Of a stretch of DNA of 37,061 nucleotides, positions 9,104-18,328 are shown in pieces. The translations under genes were made by a program, and so were the position numbers. The notes beneath the pieces are model-generated. The model searched no databases, had not been told where the DNA came from, and saw nothing but the letters and a program-made list of their open reading frames with translations. Every line of letters begins with the position of its first letter. Position 1 is the stretch's first letter. Source of the stretch: Chloroflexota bacterium (GTDB lineage Bacteria; Chloroflexota; Dehalococcoidia; DSTF01; RBG-16-68-14); NCBI GenBank assembly GCA_022570885.1, contig JACZYW010000004.1:1-37061 (forward strand), given 5' to 3'.

Positions 9104-10345
9104 ATGCTACAAAAACTGCGGCGGAAGATCACCTCTCACCCTCGTTATCGACGCGCTAAAGCGTTCCTCAACCCGATGCGTTTCGAGGGCTCGCGGCTAA
9201 CGCTGAAGCGGCTCGCCAATCTCTATCTGGTGAGATACGAGCGCGCTCGCGTTCACACAAAGCTTCGCGGTTATCCGCTCCGGCTCACTATCGAGGCGAC
9301 GAACGTGTGCAACTTGCAGTGCCCTGGCTGCTTCACCGGCGTCGGCGAGCAGGGCCGCAAGCGCTCCCACATGCCGCTGGATCTCTATCGAAGGCTTCTC
9401 GACGAGCTCGGCGACTATCTCCTGCAGCTCGAGTTCTACAACTGGGGCGAGCCGCTCCTCGCCAAGGATATCTACACGATGATCGAGGAGGCGAGCGGGC
9501 GGGGAATCTCCACCGTTGTGAGCACGAACTTCAGCATTCCGTTCGACGCCGCTCGCGCCGAGCGGCTGGTCTCCTCCGGCCTGGCCGTCCTCGGCGTCTC
9601 GATCGACGGCGCGCGGCAGCAGAGCTACGAGCAGTATCGCGTGCGAGGAGACCTGGAGACCGTGCTCGCTAACTGTCGCCTGATGAAAGAGGCGAAGGAG
9701 AAGCTCGGCTCAACGACACCAAACGTCGTCTGGGAGTTCCACACGTTCACGCACAACACGGACGATATCGAACTGGCCAGGTCGATGGCGAAAGAGTTGG
9801 GGATGGGGATCGTCGTGAGCAAAGGGTGGGTGGCCGGACCGGACTGGGAGACCGACGACGAAGATCTCATGCGCTCGATCACGCCGCCACCGTACCGGCC
9901 GGTGCCGTGCGACTTCCTCTGGGAGCGGGCGGTGGTGAACAACGACGGAGGAGTCGCGCCGTGTTGCGGCACATTCTACCGCCAAGACGACATGGGGAGA
10001 CTCAAGATCAGCGCCACGGCCATCGGCAAGTCGAGCTTCAGAGAGGTGTGGAACAACTGGAGCTACCAGCAGGCGCGCGGCTTCTTCCGGTCGCGGACGG
10101 GCACTGAGCAGACGAAAAAGATGGTCTGCTTCGATTGCCCCGCGACGACGATCTGGGAGCGCTACCAGAGCCACCTCAGCGCGGGAGGCGACGCCGAAGC
10201 GTTCGATTCGGAACATTCCACGAACGATGGCTTTAACTACTTCTTCAACCGCCGGCCGGCGAAGAGCGGCCCCGCGAAGGCCGCCGGCATCATCGAGCTC
10301 CAGGAGGTAGGCGCGGCGTCTCCAGAGGCCTCGTCGCGACGATAA
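9104..10345 (+). CDS. Radical SAM protein with SPASM-like C-terminal Cys cluster
   Basis: TNVCNLQCPGC (CX3CX2C); C-terminal PCDFLWERAVVNNDGGVAPCCGTFY ... CFDCP. Confidence 0.88.
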   Translation: MLQKLRRKITSHPRYRRAKAFLNPMRFEGSRLTLKRLANLYLVRYERARVHTKLRGYPLRLTIEATNVCNLQCPGCFTGVGEQGRKRSHMPLDLYRRLLDELGDYLLQLEFYNWGEPLLAKDIYTMIEEASGRGISTVVSTNFSIPFDAARAERLVSSGLAVLGVSIDGARQQSYEQYRVRGDLETVLANCRLMKEAKEKLGSTTPNVVWEFHTFTHNTDDIELARSMAKELGMGIVVSKGWVAGPDWETDDEDLMRSITPPPYRPVPCDFLWERAVVNNDGGVAPCCGTFYRQDDMGRLKISATAIGKSSFREVWNNWSYQQARGFFRSRTGTEQTKKMVCFDCPATTIWERYQSHLSAGGDAEAFDSEHSTNDGFNYFFNRRPAKSGPAKAAGIIELQEVGAASPEASSRR

Positions 10346-10357
10346 ACGCGGCCGTTC

Positions 10358-11188
10358 CTACACGCTCGCGAAGACGATCACGCGGTCGAAGTTGGCGTAG
10401 CGGTCGTAGCAGCCCGGATAGGGCATCGCCTGGCGCACATTCCTGAACCCCGCGTGGCGGAGCATCGTGAACAGGGCGCTCTTGTTCGGTACCAGGGCGC
10501 TGCCGGTCATGGCGGCCAGGGGGCTCTCGTCCCACTCCGGCTCCTCAAGGACGGCGAGGATATCGTTCGTCTCCACCTCTTCCATTCCGGCGATTGTGGT
10601 GACGCTGGGCCCGTCACGCAAGACCTGTGTATCGACGACACACAGCTCCCGTGTCACCGCGCGCAGACGTCGCAGGGCGCCGATCGGGTCCTCAAGGTGA
10701 TAGAGGAGGCCGAGAAAGAGCGTCAGGTCGAAGGCGCCGTACCGCTCCGGGGTCAGGCTGTCGATGTTGGCGACATCGAACGAGATGTTCTTCACCTGTA
10801 ACTGCCGCTTGACGAACTCCGCCTTCTCGATGTTCTGGGGCCGTGCGTCGAAGCCGACGACGGCCTTCGCCCCGCGGCGAGCGATCTCGAAGCCAACGTA
10901 GCCTTCGTTGCAGCCGGCGTCGAGGCAGCTCACTTCGTCCCAGCGCCCGTCGAAGAGCGCATCGATCTCTGGGAGCATCATCCGAAAGCGGGTCTCGTGC
11001 GCCTCGGCTAGCCAGTCGAACTGCAACGGCGTGACGACGCCGTCCGCCAGCTCGAACGGGTACACCCACTTGCCGAACCGCTCCAGCTCGCGCCGTAGCT
11101 CATCGGCCGTGCTCGCCCGAGGCGTGTCTTGCTGAACGAGACGGCGGCCCGCGTTCAGCAGGCGTCGGAGGTTCGTACGTGGGCTCAT
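10358..11188 (-). CDS. Class I SAM methyltransferase (CmoB/DUF1698-like)
   Basis: VSCLDAGCNEGYVGFEIARRGAKAVVGFDARPQNIEKAEFVK; LGLLYHLEDPIGALRRL. Confidence 0.8.
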   Translation of the reverse strand: MSPRTNLRRLLNAGRRLVQQDTPRASTADELRRELERFGKWVYPFELADGVVTPLQFDWLAEAHETRFRMMLPEIDALFDGRWDEVSCLDAGCNEGYVGFEIARRGAKAVVGFDARPQNIEKAEFVKRQLQVKNISFDVANIDSLTPERYGAFDLTLFLGLLYHLEDPIGALRRLRAVTRELCVVDTQVLRDGPSVTTIAGMEEVETNDILAVLEEPEWDESPLAAMTGSALVPNKSALFTMLRHAGFRNVRQAMPYPGCYDRYANFDRVIVFASV

Positions 11189-11208
11189 GCGTGATCTCCG
11201 GGAGGCGG

Positions 11209-12603
11209 CTAGCCGAGGAACCTTCGCAGCATGCGGAGCAGCGGGTTGCGCTTGACCGCGCGCGATAGCGATGCGGCCTCCTTGCTCTCGGCCAGGACCT
11301 CTCGCTGGATGTTCGCCAGCTCCTGGAGTCCGGCCTCCAGCTTCACCTCCAGGCGGGCCTGCGCCACCTTATGCTCGGCGCCGATGGCATCGAGGGCCGA
11401 CCGCAGTTCGGAGGCCAGGTAGCGCGTCTGCTCCCAGCGCTGCTCCTCGGCACGAAGGAGCGCCGCAGCGACGTCAGGCTGTTCTGGCGCGACGCCAGTT
11501 GGCCGCGCGCCGCCACCTGCATTCGCTCCGAGAGGCGATTCCGCCCGCGCGCCCGTCGATACGGCTGCGTCGGTCGACCGGCAATAGACCTGGAAGGCGA
11601 GGCTCGCGTCGACCGCTTCGCCGTCGACCCAGAGCTGTCCTTCGGCGTACGCTTTCGTATCGCTCGCCAAGGCGGCCACGGCGTCGCCGAAGACACCGTC
11701 GGGCGACTCCAGCGTGAGCAGATAGCGTTGTCCTGCCGATTCGGCCTGCTCCGGTACGGGAATGGACGCCCAGCCTTCGGCGAGGATGTGGTGGGCGAAC
11801 AGACGGTACGAGGCCACCTCCTGCTGGCCGTCCTCCCGGCGGAGGCGAAACAGCACGTGGCAGTTGTTCAGGCGCCCCAAGTTCGACAGCTTCACGTCGA
11901 TGCGGCTCATCTGGTCGCTGGGGCAGACGAAGCTCTGCGCGATGGTCCGCCCCTGCTTCAGCTCCGGCAGTTGCTGCCCGGCGAGCCGCTGGGAGACCGC
12001 GATGAACGACGGCTGCCAGGCCAGGAGCGGCCCGCTGGGGGCCGTCTCTGGCCACCTAGCCTCGATCGCGCGCATTGCCTCGCGGAAGCGCTCCGCGTCC
12101 TCAGCGCGGGGCGATGGCTTCATCGCGACACCGATCACCGTGCTGGGGAACTCGGCGTCGCCTTGCGAGACCACGAAGCGAGGCTCAAACGTCGTCAGCA
12201 GATAGTCGAAGACCGCGGGGGTGAAGCGCCAGTAGTCCGATGGGAACGAGTGAATCGGGAAGTTCATCACCGACGCAAGCAGCACGACGCCCCCCGGCCT
12301 GAGTGCGCGGCAGGCTTCCTGGACGGCGACGAACGGGCTCTGGACGTGTTCGAGGGTATCGAGCAGGAGGACAGTACCGACCGACGCCTCGCGGAACGGG
12401 AGCTGGTGCGCGTCGGCCAGGCATTCCACGCCCGCGCCGGGACGCATGTCGCAGCCGAGATAGCGGCCGTCTTTGAAGAACGGTCGCACGTCAGCGTACG
12501 CTTCCTGCCCCTCCGTCTGCAGCGCGCCCACCTCCAGCACAGGGTGCGGCAGATCTAAGGTCTCGGTGAGCAGTTGGAGGAACTCCTTGACGTTATCGCG
12601 CAT
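11209..12603 (-). CDS. SAM methyltransferase fused to a predicted beta-sandwich region and C-terminal coiled coil
   Basis: GTVLLLDTLEHVQSPFVAVQEACRALRPGGVVLLAS; then QSFVCPSDQMSRIDVKLSNLGRLNNCHVLFRLR; then Glu/Arg/Leu-rich helix and basic C-terminus VKRNPLLRMLRRFLG. ATG 12603 avoids overlap with the upstream gene. Confidence 0.75.
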   Translation of the reverse strand: MRDNVKEFLQLLTETLDLPHPVLEVGALQTEGQEAYADVRPFFKDGRYLGCDMRPGAGVECLADAHQLPFREASVGTVLLLDTLEHVQSPFVAVQEACRALRPGGVVLLASVMNFPIHSFPSDYWRFTPAVFDYLLTTFEPRFVVSQGDAEFPSTVIGVAMKPSPRAEDAERFREAMRAIEARWPETAPSGPLLAWQPSFIAVSQRLAGQQLPELKQGRTIAQSFVCPSDQMSRIDVKLSNLGRLNNCHVLFRLRREDGQQEVASYRLFAHHILAEGWASIPVPEQAESAGQRYLLTLESPDGVFGDAVAALASDTKAYAEGQLWVDGEAVDASLAFQVYCRSTDAAVSTGARAESPLGANAGGGARPTGVAPEQPDVAAALLRAEEQRWEQTRYLASELRSALDAIGAEHKVAQARLEVKLEAGLQELANIQREVLAESKEAASLSRAVKRNPLLRMLRRFLG

Positions 12604-12610
12604 GGCTATC

Positions 12611-13474
12611 CTATCGCTGGGCCGGGGTTTCGGAGGCATCCTCCTGCTGAGTGGTGATTGCCTCGTCGCTCCATCGTTGGAGCAGGGCCCGCCTAAAGGC
12701 CTGCTTAAACTCAGGCGAGGATTCCTTGCGGCGCTCGATATACTCCCTGGTCACCTCGATGGGATCGCCGTCCAGCACCGCCTTCCCGTGCTCGATGAGA
12801 ACGACGCGGCTGGCGAATTCCTTGAGCACGTCCACGTTGTGGGAGACGATGATGATGGTGGTGCCGCGCTGTTGCAGCTTGTCGAAGTGGTCGAAGCACT
12901 TCTTCTGAAATTCGGCGTCGCCCACCGCGAGTATCTCATCGATCAGGAAGATCTCGGGCTGCACATGGATCGCTACAGAGAAGCCAAGGCGTAAAAACAT
13001 GCCGGCGGAGTAGGTGCGCATCGGCTGATCGGCGAACTGCTCCAGGCCGGAGAATTCGAGGATCTCCGGCACCCGCTCTTTCGCCTCCCGCTTGGAGAGG
13101 CCCATGAAGAGGGCGTTCAGGTAGGCGTTTTCACGGCCTGTCGCTTGCCGGTGAAAACCGGCCCCCAGCTCTAGCAGCGCAGCATAGCGACCGTGGATGG
13201 TGACGCTTCCTGTCGTGGGAGGAGAGAGGCCGGCGAGGACTCGGAGGAGCGTGCTCTTGCCCGAGCCGTTGGCGCCGATGATGCCCACGATCTCGCCGCG
13301 GTTGACTGACATCGTCACGTCTCGCAGCGCCCAGAACGGCTCTCGTGGGCGGAGCCGATGCCAGAGCGCCCGCGGACTCGCCACGTCGCTCAGCCGAAAG
13401 GGCTTGACGGGATTCAGGAAGTATCGCTTGGACACCCCGTCTAGCTGCACTGCCAGCTCATCGCTAGAGGGCAT
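12611..13474 (-). CDS. ABC transporter ATP-binding protein, Wzt/TagH (polysaccharide/polyol export) type
   Basis: Walker A GANGSGKS; YSAGMFLRLGFSVAIHVQPEIFLIDEILAVGDAEFQKKC signature/Walker B typical of Wzt. Confidence 0.92.
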   Translation of the reverse strand: MPSSDELAVQLDGVSKRYFLNPVKPFRLSDVASPRALWHRLRPREPFWALRDVTMSVNRGEIVGIIGANGSGKSTLLRVLAGLSPPTTGSVTIHGRYAALLELGAGFHRQATGRENAYLNALFMGLSKREAKERVPEILEFSGLEQFADQPMRTYSAGMFLRLGFSVAIHVQPEIFLIDEILAVGDAEFQKKCFDHFDKLQQRGTTIIIVSHNVDVLKEFASRVVLIEHGKAVLDGDPIEVTREYIERRKESSPEFKQAFRRALLQRWSDEAITTQQEDASETPAQR

Positions 13475-14300
13475 CGGCGAAGAACCTCTCTAACGTGCGG
13501 AAGGTCGTCACGCCTATCACCACGACGACCACGGTGCCGGCGACGGCTGGCCAGAGATCGAGGCCCGGGAGCGAGCCCCGCAGGAAGAGGTCGCGCCACG
13601 CCTCTAAGAGCGTCGTCATCGGGCTCAGCTTGACGATGGGCTGAAACCGCTCCGGCACCCGCTCGAGCGGGAAGATCACCCCCGAGGTGTAGAACATCAG
13701 GAGGAGCACTACTTCGATGAGCGGCCCCAGATCGCGGAAGAAGACGTTGAGCGCGGCGACGAGCATCCCCAGCCCCATCAGCATGAGCAGTTGCAGGCCG
13801 AGGAGCAGTGGTATGCCCACTGCCCAGGTGATATCAGGGTCGATGCCGGCGAAGAGAACGAAGATGATAAGGATCGGCAGGGTGAGGAGAAATTGAACGG
13901 TATTGAAGAAGACAGCGGACAGCGGCAGGATCAGTCGTGGGAAGCGCACCTTCTTGAGCAACCCGCCGTTGGCGACGATGGCGCTGGCCGATTGCTGGAC
14001 AGCGCCCGAGAACCAGAACCAAGGGAAGAGCCCGGCGAGGAGGAAGACGCCGTAGTTCGCCACGTAGACGTCGCTGCCTTCGACGTCGAGCCGGAGTACT
14101 CGCCCCAGCGCGAAGTAGAGAACCATTCCCAACGCCAAGGGGCGCGCGATCCACCAGATATAGCTGAGCACCGTCCCCTGGTATCGAACCTTCAGGTCAC
14201 GTAGGGTGACCGCAACCAGGAGATCCCACGCTGTCACCATGGACCTCGCCGCTGTCGCCAGGCTGGAGGGTTTCGTCGTTGTTGCTTCCATCATCTCCAA
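13464..14300 (-). CDS. ABC-2 type transporter permease, Wzm/TagG type
   Basis: DLKVRYQGTVLSYIWWIARPL; six-TM type hydrophobicity; overlaps and is co-directional with the ATPase gene. Confidence 0.9.
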   Translation of the reverse strand: MEMMEATTTKPSSLATAARSMVTAWDLLVAVTLRDLKVRYQGTVLSYIWWIARPLALGMVLYFALGRVLRLDVEGSDVYVANYGVFLLAGLFPWFWFSGAVQQSASAIVANGGLLKKVRFPRLILPLSAVFFNTVQFLLTLPILIIFVLFAGIDPDITWAVGIPLLLGLQLLMLMGLGMLVAALNVFFRDLGPLIEVVLLLMFYTSGVIFPLERVPERFQPIVKLSPMTTLLEAWRDLFLRGSLPGLDLWPAVAGTVVVVVIGVTTFRTLERFFADAL

Positions 14301-14495
14301 TGTCTAGTCCGGGTCTGTTGCAACCCGTGACGCAGGTTTCATAGATCGTAACACAGAGTATGAAGCTGACGTTACGTTTGTAAAGGCGGAGCATGCCAGC
14401 GTAACGCGCTTTGCCCAGTATGCTATGATCGGCAGACCGGTGCCTGAGGAACCGCGTAGCTAGGGGCCCTCAGGGCCGGCGAAGGGACAGGAGCA

Positions 14496-15494
14496 GTGGC
14501 GAACCCATCCGCGCAAGACGCTCGTCCCTCGGTTGCTGTTCTCAGCGTGAACACCGACGGCGGGGCCTTCATCGAGGAGTTTGGGACATCGCTGGCTGGT
14601 GTCACCTATGCCAACTACCGCCTCATCGTCGTCGATAACGCTTCCGCTGACGATTCGCTGGAGATCCTGCGGCGGTCGCAGCCGGAGGCGGTCATCCTCC
14701 AAAACGATGCTAACCTGGGATTCACCGGCGCCTGCAATCGAGGCATTGAACACTGCCTGAGCGAGTCTTTCGACTACGTCCTGTTCATTAACAACGACCT
14801 GGTGATGGAACCCGGCTTCTTGGATCACCTGGTGGCTGCTGCTGATGAGCGGACGATGGCGGTACCAAAATCGTACCTCTATCATCACCCCGGCCGCCTC
14901 GACGACTCCGTAGGGGAGTTCGACTGGCTGCGCGGCGTCTGGAAGCGGCGGATCCTGGGCAAGCGCCCGGACACCGACTTCGACCAGCCCCGTCTCGTTG
15001 AGAGCGCTACGCTCTCCTGCATGTTGGTTCCCACCGGCCTGCTGCAAGAGGTGGGCTCGCTGGACGATAACTTTTTCATCTACTATGACGACACCGACTT
15101 CACCCATCGAGCCCGCCAACGGGGCTATCGCCTTCGCTTCGTGCCGGCTGCGATCATCTATCATCGTAAAGGCGCGACGATAGGCGGTACGAATACCCCC
15201 TTCGGGCTCTACTATCTTACTCGCAACAGGCCGTATCTTATTCGGAAGCATGTTCGCTCGCCCCTACGGCGCGCCCTGTTCTGGAGCTACTTCCTGAGCA
15301 CCCGCCTGCTTCGGCTCATCGGACTTCTCGCCCGGGGCCGAACCGCGCACGCGAAGGCGCTGATCCTGGGCCTCGTCGACTACTGGCGTGGCCGCATGGG
15401 GAAGACAGTCGAGCGCGACCGGTGGCCTGTGCCGGCGCAGCCGGGGCTTAAGATGCCGGAGCAAGAGCGGACGAAAGACCTGACGCAGTCATGA
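14496..15494 (+). CDS. GT2 family (rhamnosyltransferase-like) glycosyltransferase
   Basis: YRLIVVDNASADDSLEIL; NLGFTGACNRGIEHC; FINNDLVMEPGFLDHL; DDNFFIYYDDTDFTHRARQRGY. Confidence 0.9.
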   Translation: MANPSAQDARPSVAVLSVNTDGGAFIEEFGTSLAGVTYANYRLIVVDNASADDSLEILRRSQPEAVILQNDANLGFTGACNRGIEHCLSESFDYVLFINNDLVMEPGFLDHLVAAADERTMAVPKSYLYHHPGRLDDSVGEFDWLRGVWKRRILGKRPDTDFDQPRLVESATLSCMLVPTGLLQEVGSLDDNFFIYYDDTDFTHRARQRGYRLRFVPAAIIYHRKGATIGGTNTPFGLYYLTRNRPYLIRKHVRSPLRRALFWSYFLSTRLLRLIGLLARGRTAHAKALILGLVDYWRGRMGKTVERDRWPVPAQPGLKMPEQERTKDLTQS

Positions 15495-15549
15495 AGCGGA
15501 ACATGGCTGCGTTCCGTTACAATAGGCTTACTGAAGAGGTGATGATGTC

Positions 15550-16587
15550 ATGACAACGGTTCTCGTTACAGGCGGCGCGGGCTATATCGGTTCGGTCCTT
15601 GTCCGCAAGCTGCTCGCGCAGGGCATGAAGGTGCGCGTGCTGGACCGGCTGTACTGGGGCCGCAAGCCCATCGAAGAGGTGATCGACCAGATCGAGCTGT
15701 TCCACGGCGATATCCGCGATATCCGCGACGAATGGCTCGAGGGAGTCGACGCTGTGTGCCATCTGGGCGGTTTCTCCAACGACCCTACTGCGGAGTATGA
15801 CCCCAAAGCGAACTGGGAGATGAACGCCATCGCCACCGAGCGTCTGGCCCTGGCCTGCAAGCGGCTGGGCGTCCCCCGGCTCACCTTCGGGTCGAGCTGC
15901 TCCGTCTACGATGGGCTGCCCCCGGACGTCGACTACACCGAAGATCAAGAAGTGCAGGCGAAAGGCGCGTACGCCGAAGCGAAATACTACGCCGAGGAGC
16001 GTCTGCGCGAGCTGGCGGATGACAGCTTCTGTCCGGTGATCTTCCGCCAGGCTACCGTCTTCGGCTTCAGCCCACGCATGCGGTATGACCTGGTGGTAAA
16101 CACCTTCGTCAAGGATGCGCTCAAGTCCGGTAGCCTCTATCTGCATGGCGGCGGCTGGATGTGGCGGCCACTAGTCGACGTGGGAGACTGCGCTCAGGCG
16201 CACATCGTCGGCATCCAAGCGCCGGCGGAAAAGGTGCGCGGCGAGATCTTCAACGTGATGCAGGACAACTATCAGATTCGCGCTCTCGCCATGATGGTCG
16301 CGGGCACCCTGCGGCTGGAAGACCGAGACGTTGCTCTGGAGGAGGTGCCCGCGCCTCCTCGCACACGCGACTATCGCTGCTCGAGCGAAAAGATGACACG
16401 GGTGCTGGGCTTCTCGCCCCAAGTCACCGTTCTCGCCTCCATCGCCAACATGCTCAGGTGCATCAACCAGAATGGCTTCACGGAGTTCGATCACCCTCGC
16501 TACTACAACATCCGCTGGATGGAGTTGCTAATCGAGGTTAACGAAAACCTCCGGCCGTTCGAGAGCGTCCTGCGCGAAGGTAAATAG
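15550..16587 (+). CDS. NAD-dependent epimerase/dehydratase (extended SDR)
   Basis: MTTVLVTGGAGYIGSVLVRKLL; GAYAEAKYYAEERL. Confidence 0.9.
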   Translation: MTTVLVTGGAGYIGSVLVRKLLAQGMKVRVLDRLYWGRKPIEEVIDQIELFHGDIRDIRDEWLEGVDAVCHLGGFSNDPTAEYDPKANWEMNAIATERLALACKRLGVPRLTFGSSCSVYDGLPPDVDYTEDQEVQAKGAYAEAKYYAEERLRELADDSFCPVIFRQATVFGFSPRMRYDLVVNTFVKDALKSGSLYLHGGGWMWRPLVDVGDCAQAHIVGIQAPAEKVRGEIFNVMQDNYQIRALAMMVAGTLRLEDRDVALEEVPAPPRTRDYRCSSEKMTRVLGFSPQVTVLASIANMLRCINQNGFTEFDHPRYYNIRWMELLIEVNENLRPFESVLREGK

Positions 16588-16589
16588 CC

Positions 16590-17471
16590 GTGCGCGCGCT
16601 CCTGATCGGGAGCCGGGGGCAGCTGGGGAGCGACCTCTGCCGCATCTGGACCGGCGATCTCGTCGCCCTCTCCCACCAAGAACTCGACGTCTGTGACCGC
16701 GACCAGGTGTACACCACGATCGCCCGCGAGGCGCCGGACCTGGTGATCAACACCGCCGCTTACCATCGGGTGGACGAGTGCGAGAGCAACATCGCTCGCG
16801 CCTTCGAGGTCAACGTCCTCGGCGCGAAGTACGTGGCCGAAGCTGCCCGCCAGGCCGGCGCTGCCGTGATGTTCATCAGCACCGACTACGTCTTCGATGG
16901 CGAACAGGACAGTCCGTACGATGAGGAAGATCCTGGCCGGCCGCTCAGCGTCTACGGCGTATCGAAGCTCGCCGGCGAGCATGTGGTACAGCAGAGCAAT
17001 CCGCGGCACTTCGTCGTCCGTAGCTCCAGCCTCTTTGGGATCGCCGGCGCCAGCGGCAAAGGCGGCAACTTCGTCGAGACGATGCTTCGCAAGGCCCGTG
17101 CGGGGGAGCCGCTGCGGGTGGTGGACGACCAGGTCTCCTCGCCTACGTTCACCGCTGACCTGGCGGCCAAGCTACAGGAGCTTGCGGCGACTGATCGGTT
17201 CGGCCTCTACCACGTGACCAACAGCGGACAGACGTCCTGGTGCCGCTTCGCCGAGAAGATCTTCGAGCTGGTGGGGTTGCAGCCCAGCCTGACCGCGATC
17301 ACCAGCGAGGAGCTTGGCGCGCCCGCGGCTCGCCCCGCGTTCTCCGTGATGGCCAATCGCGCCCTGGCGGAGGCCGGCCTGTCGCTGCTGCGGCCCTGGG
17401 AGGATGCGCTGGAAGCCTACTTGGGCGAGAAGGGGCATCTGGCATCGGCAGTCGCCTCGGGCACGGGGTAG
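16590..17471 (+). CDS. rfbD: dTDP-4-dehydrorhamnose reductase-like (RmlD/RfbD family)
   Basis: MRALLIGSRGQLGSDL; PDLVINTAAYHRVDECE; FISTDYVFDGEQDSPYDEEDPGRPLSVYGVSKLAGE; GTG start. Confidence 0.85.
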   Translation: MRALLIGSRGQLGSDLCRIWTGDLVALSHQELDVCDRDQVYTTIAREAPDLVINTAAYHRVDECESNIARAFEVNVLGAKYVAEAARQAGAAVMFISTDYVFDGEQDSPYDEEDPGRPLSVYGVSKLAGEHVVQQSNPRHFVVRSSSLFGIAGASGKGGNFVETMLRKARAGEPLRVVDDQVSSPTFTADLAAKLQELAATDRFGLYHVTNSGQTSWCRFAEKIFELVGLQPSLTAITSEELGAPAARPAFSVMANRALAEAGLSLLRPWEDALEAYLGEKGHLASAVASGTG

Positions 17472-17500
17472 CCGCCGGCTCTGAGGGACAACATCTCGCT

Positions 17501-18328
17501 GTGGTAGACCTGAAGGCCGTAGACCTGGATTGGAAAACCGAAGATGTTCAGCGCGGTTGGCCGCGAGGTCGCGATACCGGCTGCATTCTGTTTCGCATAG
17601 AGCACGGCTTCTTTCAGACCGCGGCGGGCGGCGTTCCGGGGCAGCTTCTGGATGTGGCATGCGGCGAGGCCCGCCATGCCCCGAAACTGCACCGGCAGGG
17701 CTGGCGCATCATCGGCCTGGAGCCCTCCCCAGCGATGATCGCGCGGGCGAGACGCACGGCTGCTGACGCTGGTACTCCGCTCGACCTGGCGTGCGCCATC
17801 GGTGAAGTTCTGCCTTTCCGAGACGGAACTTTCGACCGCGTCCTCTGCGAATCCGCTCTCGATCATTTTGCCAACCCGGCGGAGGGAATGCGCGAGATCG
17901 CCCGCGTTCTCAAGCCGGGCGGCCATGCCATTATCGCCACCGTCAACTACGGGGGTCTGTCCTGTCGCGTGAGCCGTCTGCTCTACGCGCTGGGAAGGAA
18001 GCTGAGATGGATCTCATCGGACAAGAGGCTGTTCTGGGACACGCCCGTGCCCCACGAGCACACGTTTGAGGCCAACCTGCCGACGTTGAAGCGTTTCGCC
18101 GGCTCTTGGCTGGAGCTGGAAGAAGTGTACGGCGTTTCGCTCCTCTGGGCCTTCCCCGGCTGGGGCAGGCTGCTAGATCGCCTTCCTCACGCCATCGCCT
18201 TCAAGCTTCTGAACGGACTCGACCGCGTCGCGCGGAGAATGCCCACCGCGAGCGACTTCCTTGTCATGCGCTGGCGGCGTCCGCTAGAGCTACTGAACGA
18301 AGATGGAGAGAGAGAGCAGGTAGGCTAG
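17501..18328 (+). CDS. SAM-dependent methyltransferase (intact paralogue of the 8101-8909 locus)
   Basis: LLDVACGEARHAPKLHRQGWRIIGLEPSPAMIARA; VLCESALDHFANPAEGMREIARVLKPGG; GTG 17501 chosen to avoid overlap with rfbD. Confidence 0.82.
   Translation: MVDLKAVDLDWKTEDVQRGWPRGRDTGCILFRIEHGFFQTAAGGVPGQLLDVACGEARHAPKLHRQGWRIIGLEPSPAMIARARRTAADAGTPLDLACAIGEVLPFRDGTFDRVLCESALDHFANPAEGMREIARVLKPGGHAIIATVNYGGLSCRVSRLLYALGRKLRWISSDKRLFWDTPVPHEHTFEANLPTLKRFAGSWLELEEVYGVSLLWAFPGWGRLLDRLPHAIAFKLLNGLDRVARRMPTASDFLVMRWRRPLELLNEDGEREQVG

Noticed and set aside
8953-9159. Small ORF (68 aa) upstream of the radical SAM gene
   Set aside because: Overlaps the radical SAM start, no recognisable family or RiPP-precursor features; probably intergenic.
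11371-12558. 395-aa plus-strand ORF antisense to the methyltransferase/coiled-coil gene
   Set aside because: Low-complexity Arg/Ala/Gly-rich translation in high-GC DNA, no recognisable domain; the minus-strand frame has clear methyltransferase motifs.
14460-15251. 263-aa minus-strand ORF antisense to the GT2 gene
   Set aside because: GT2 motifs on the plus strand are unambiguous; the antisense frame is a codon-bias artefact.
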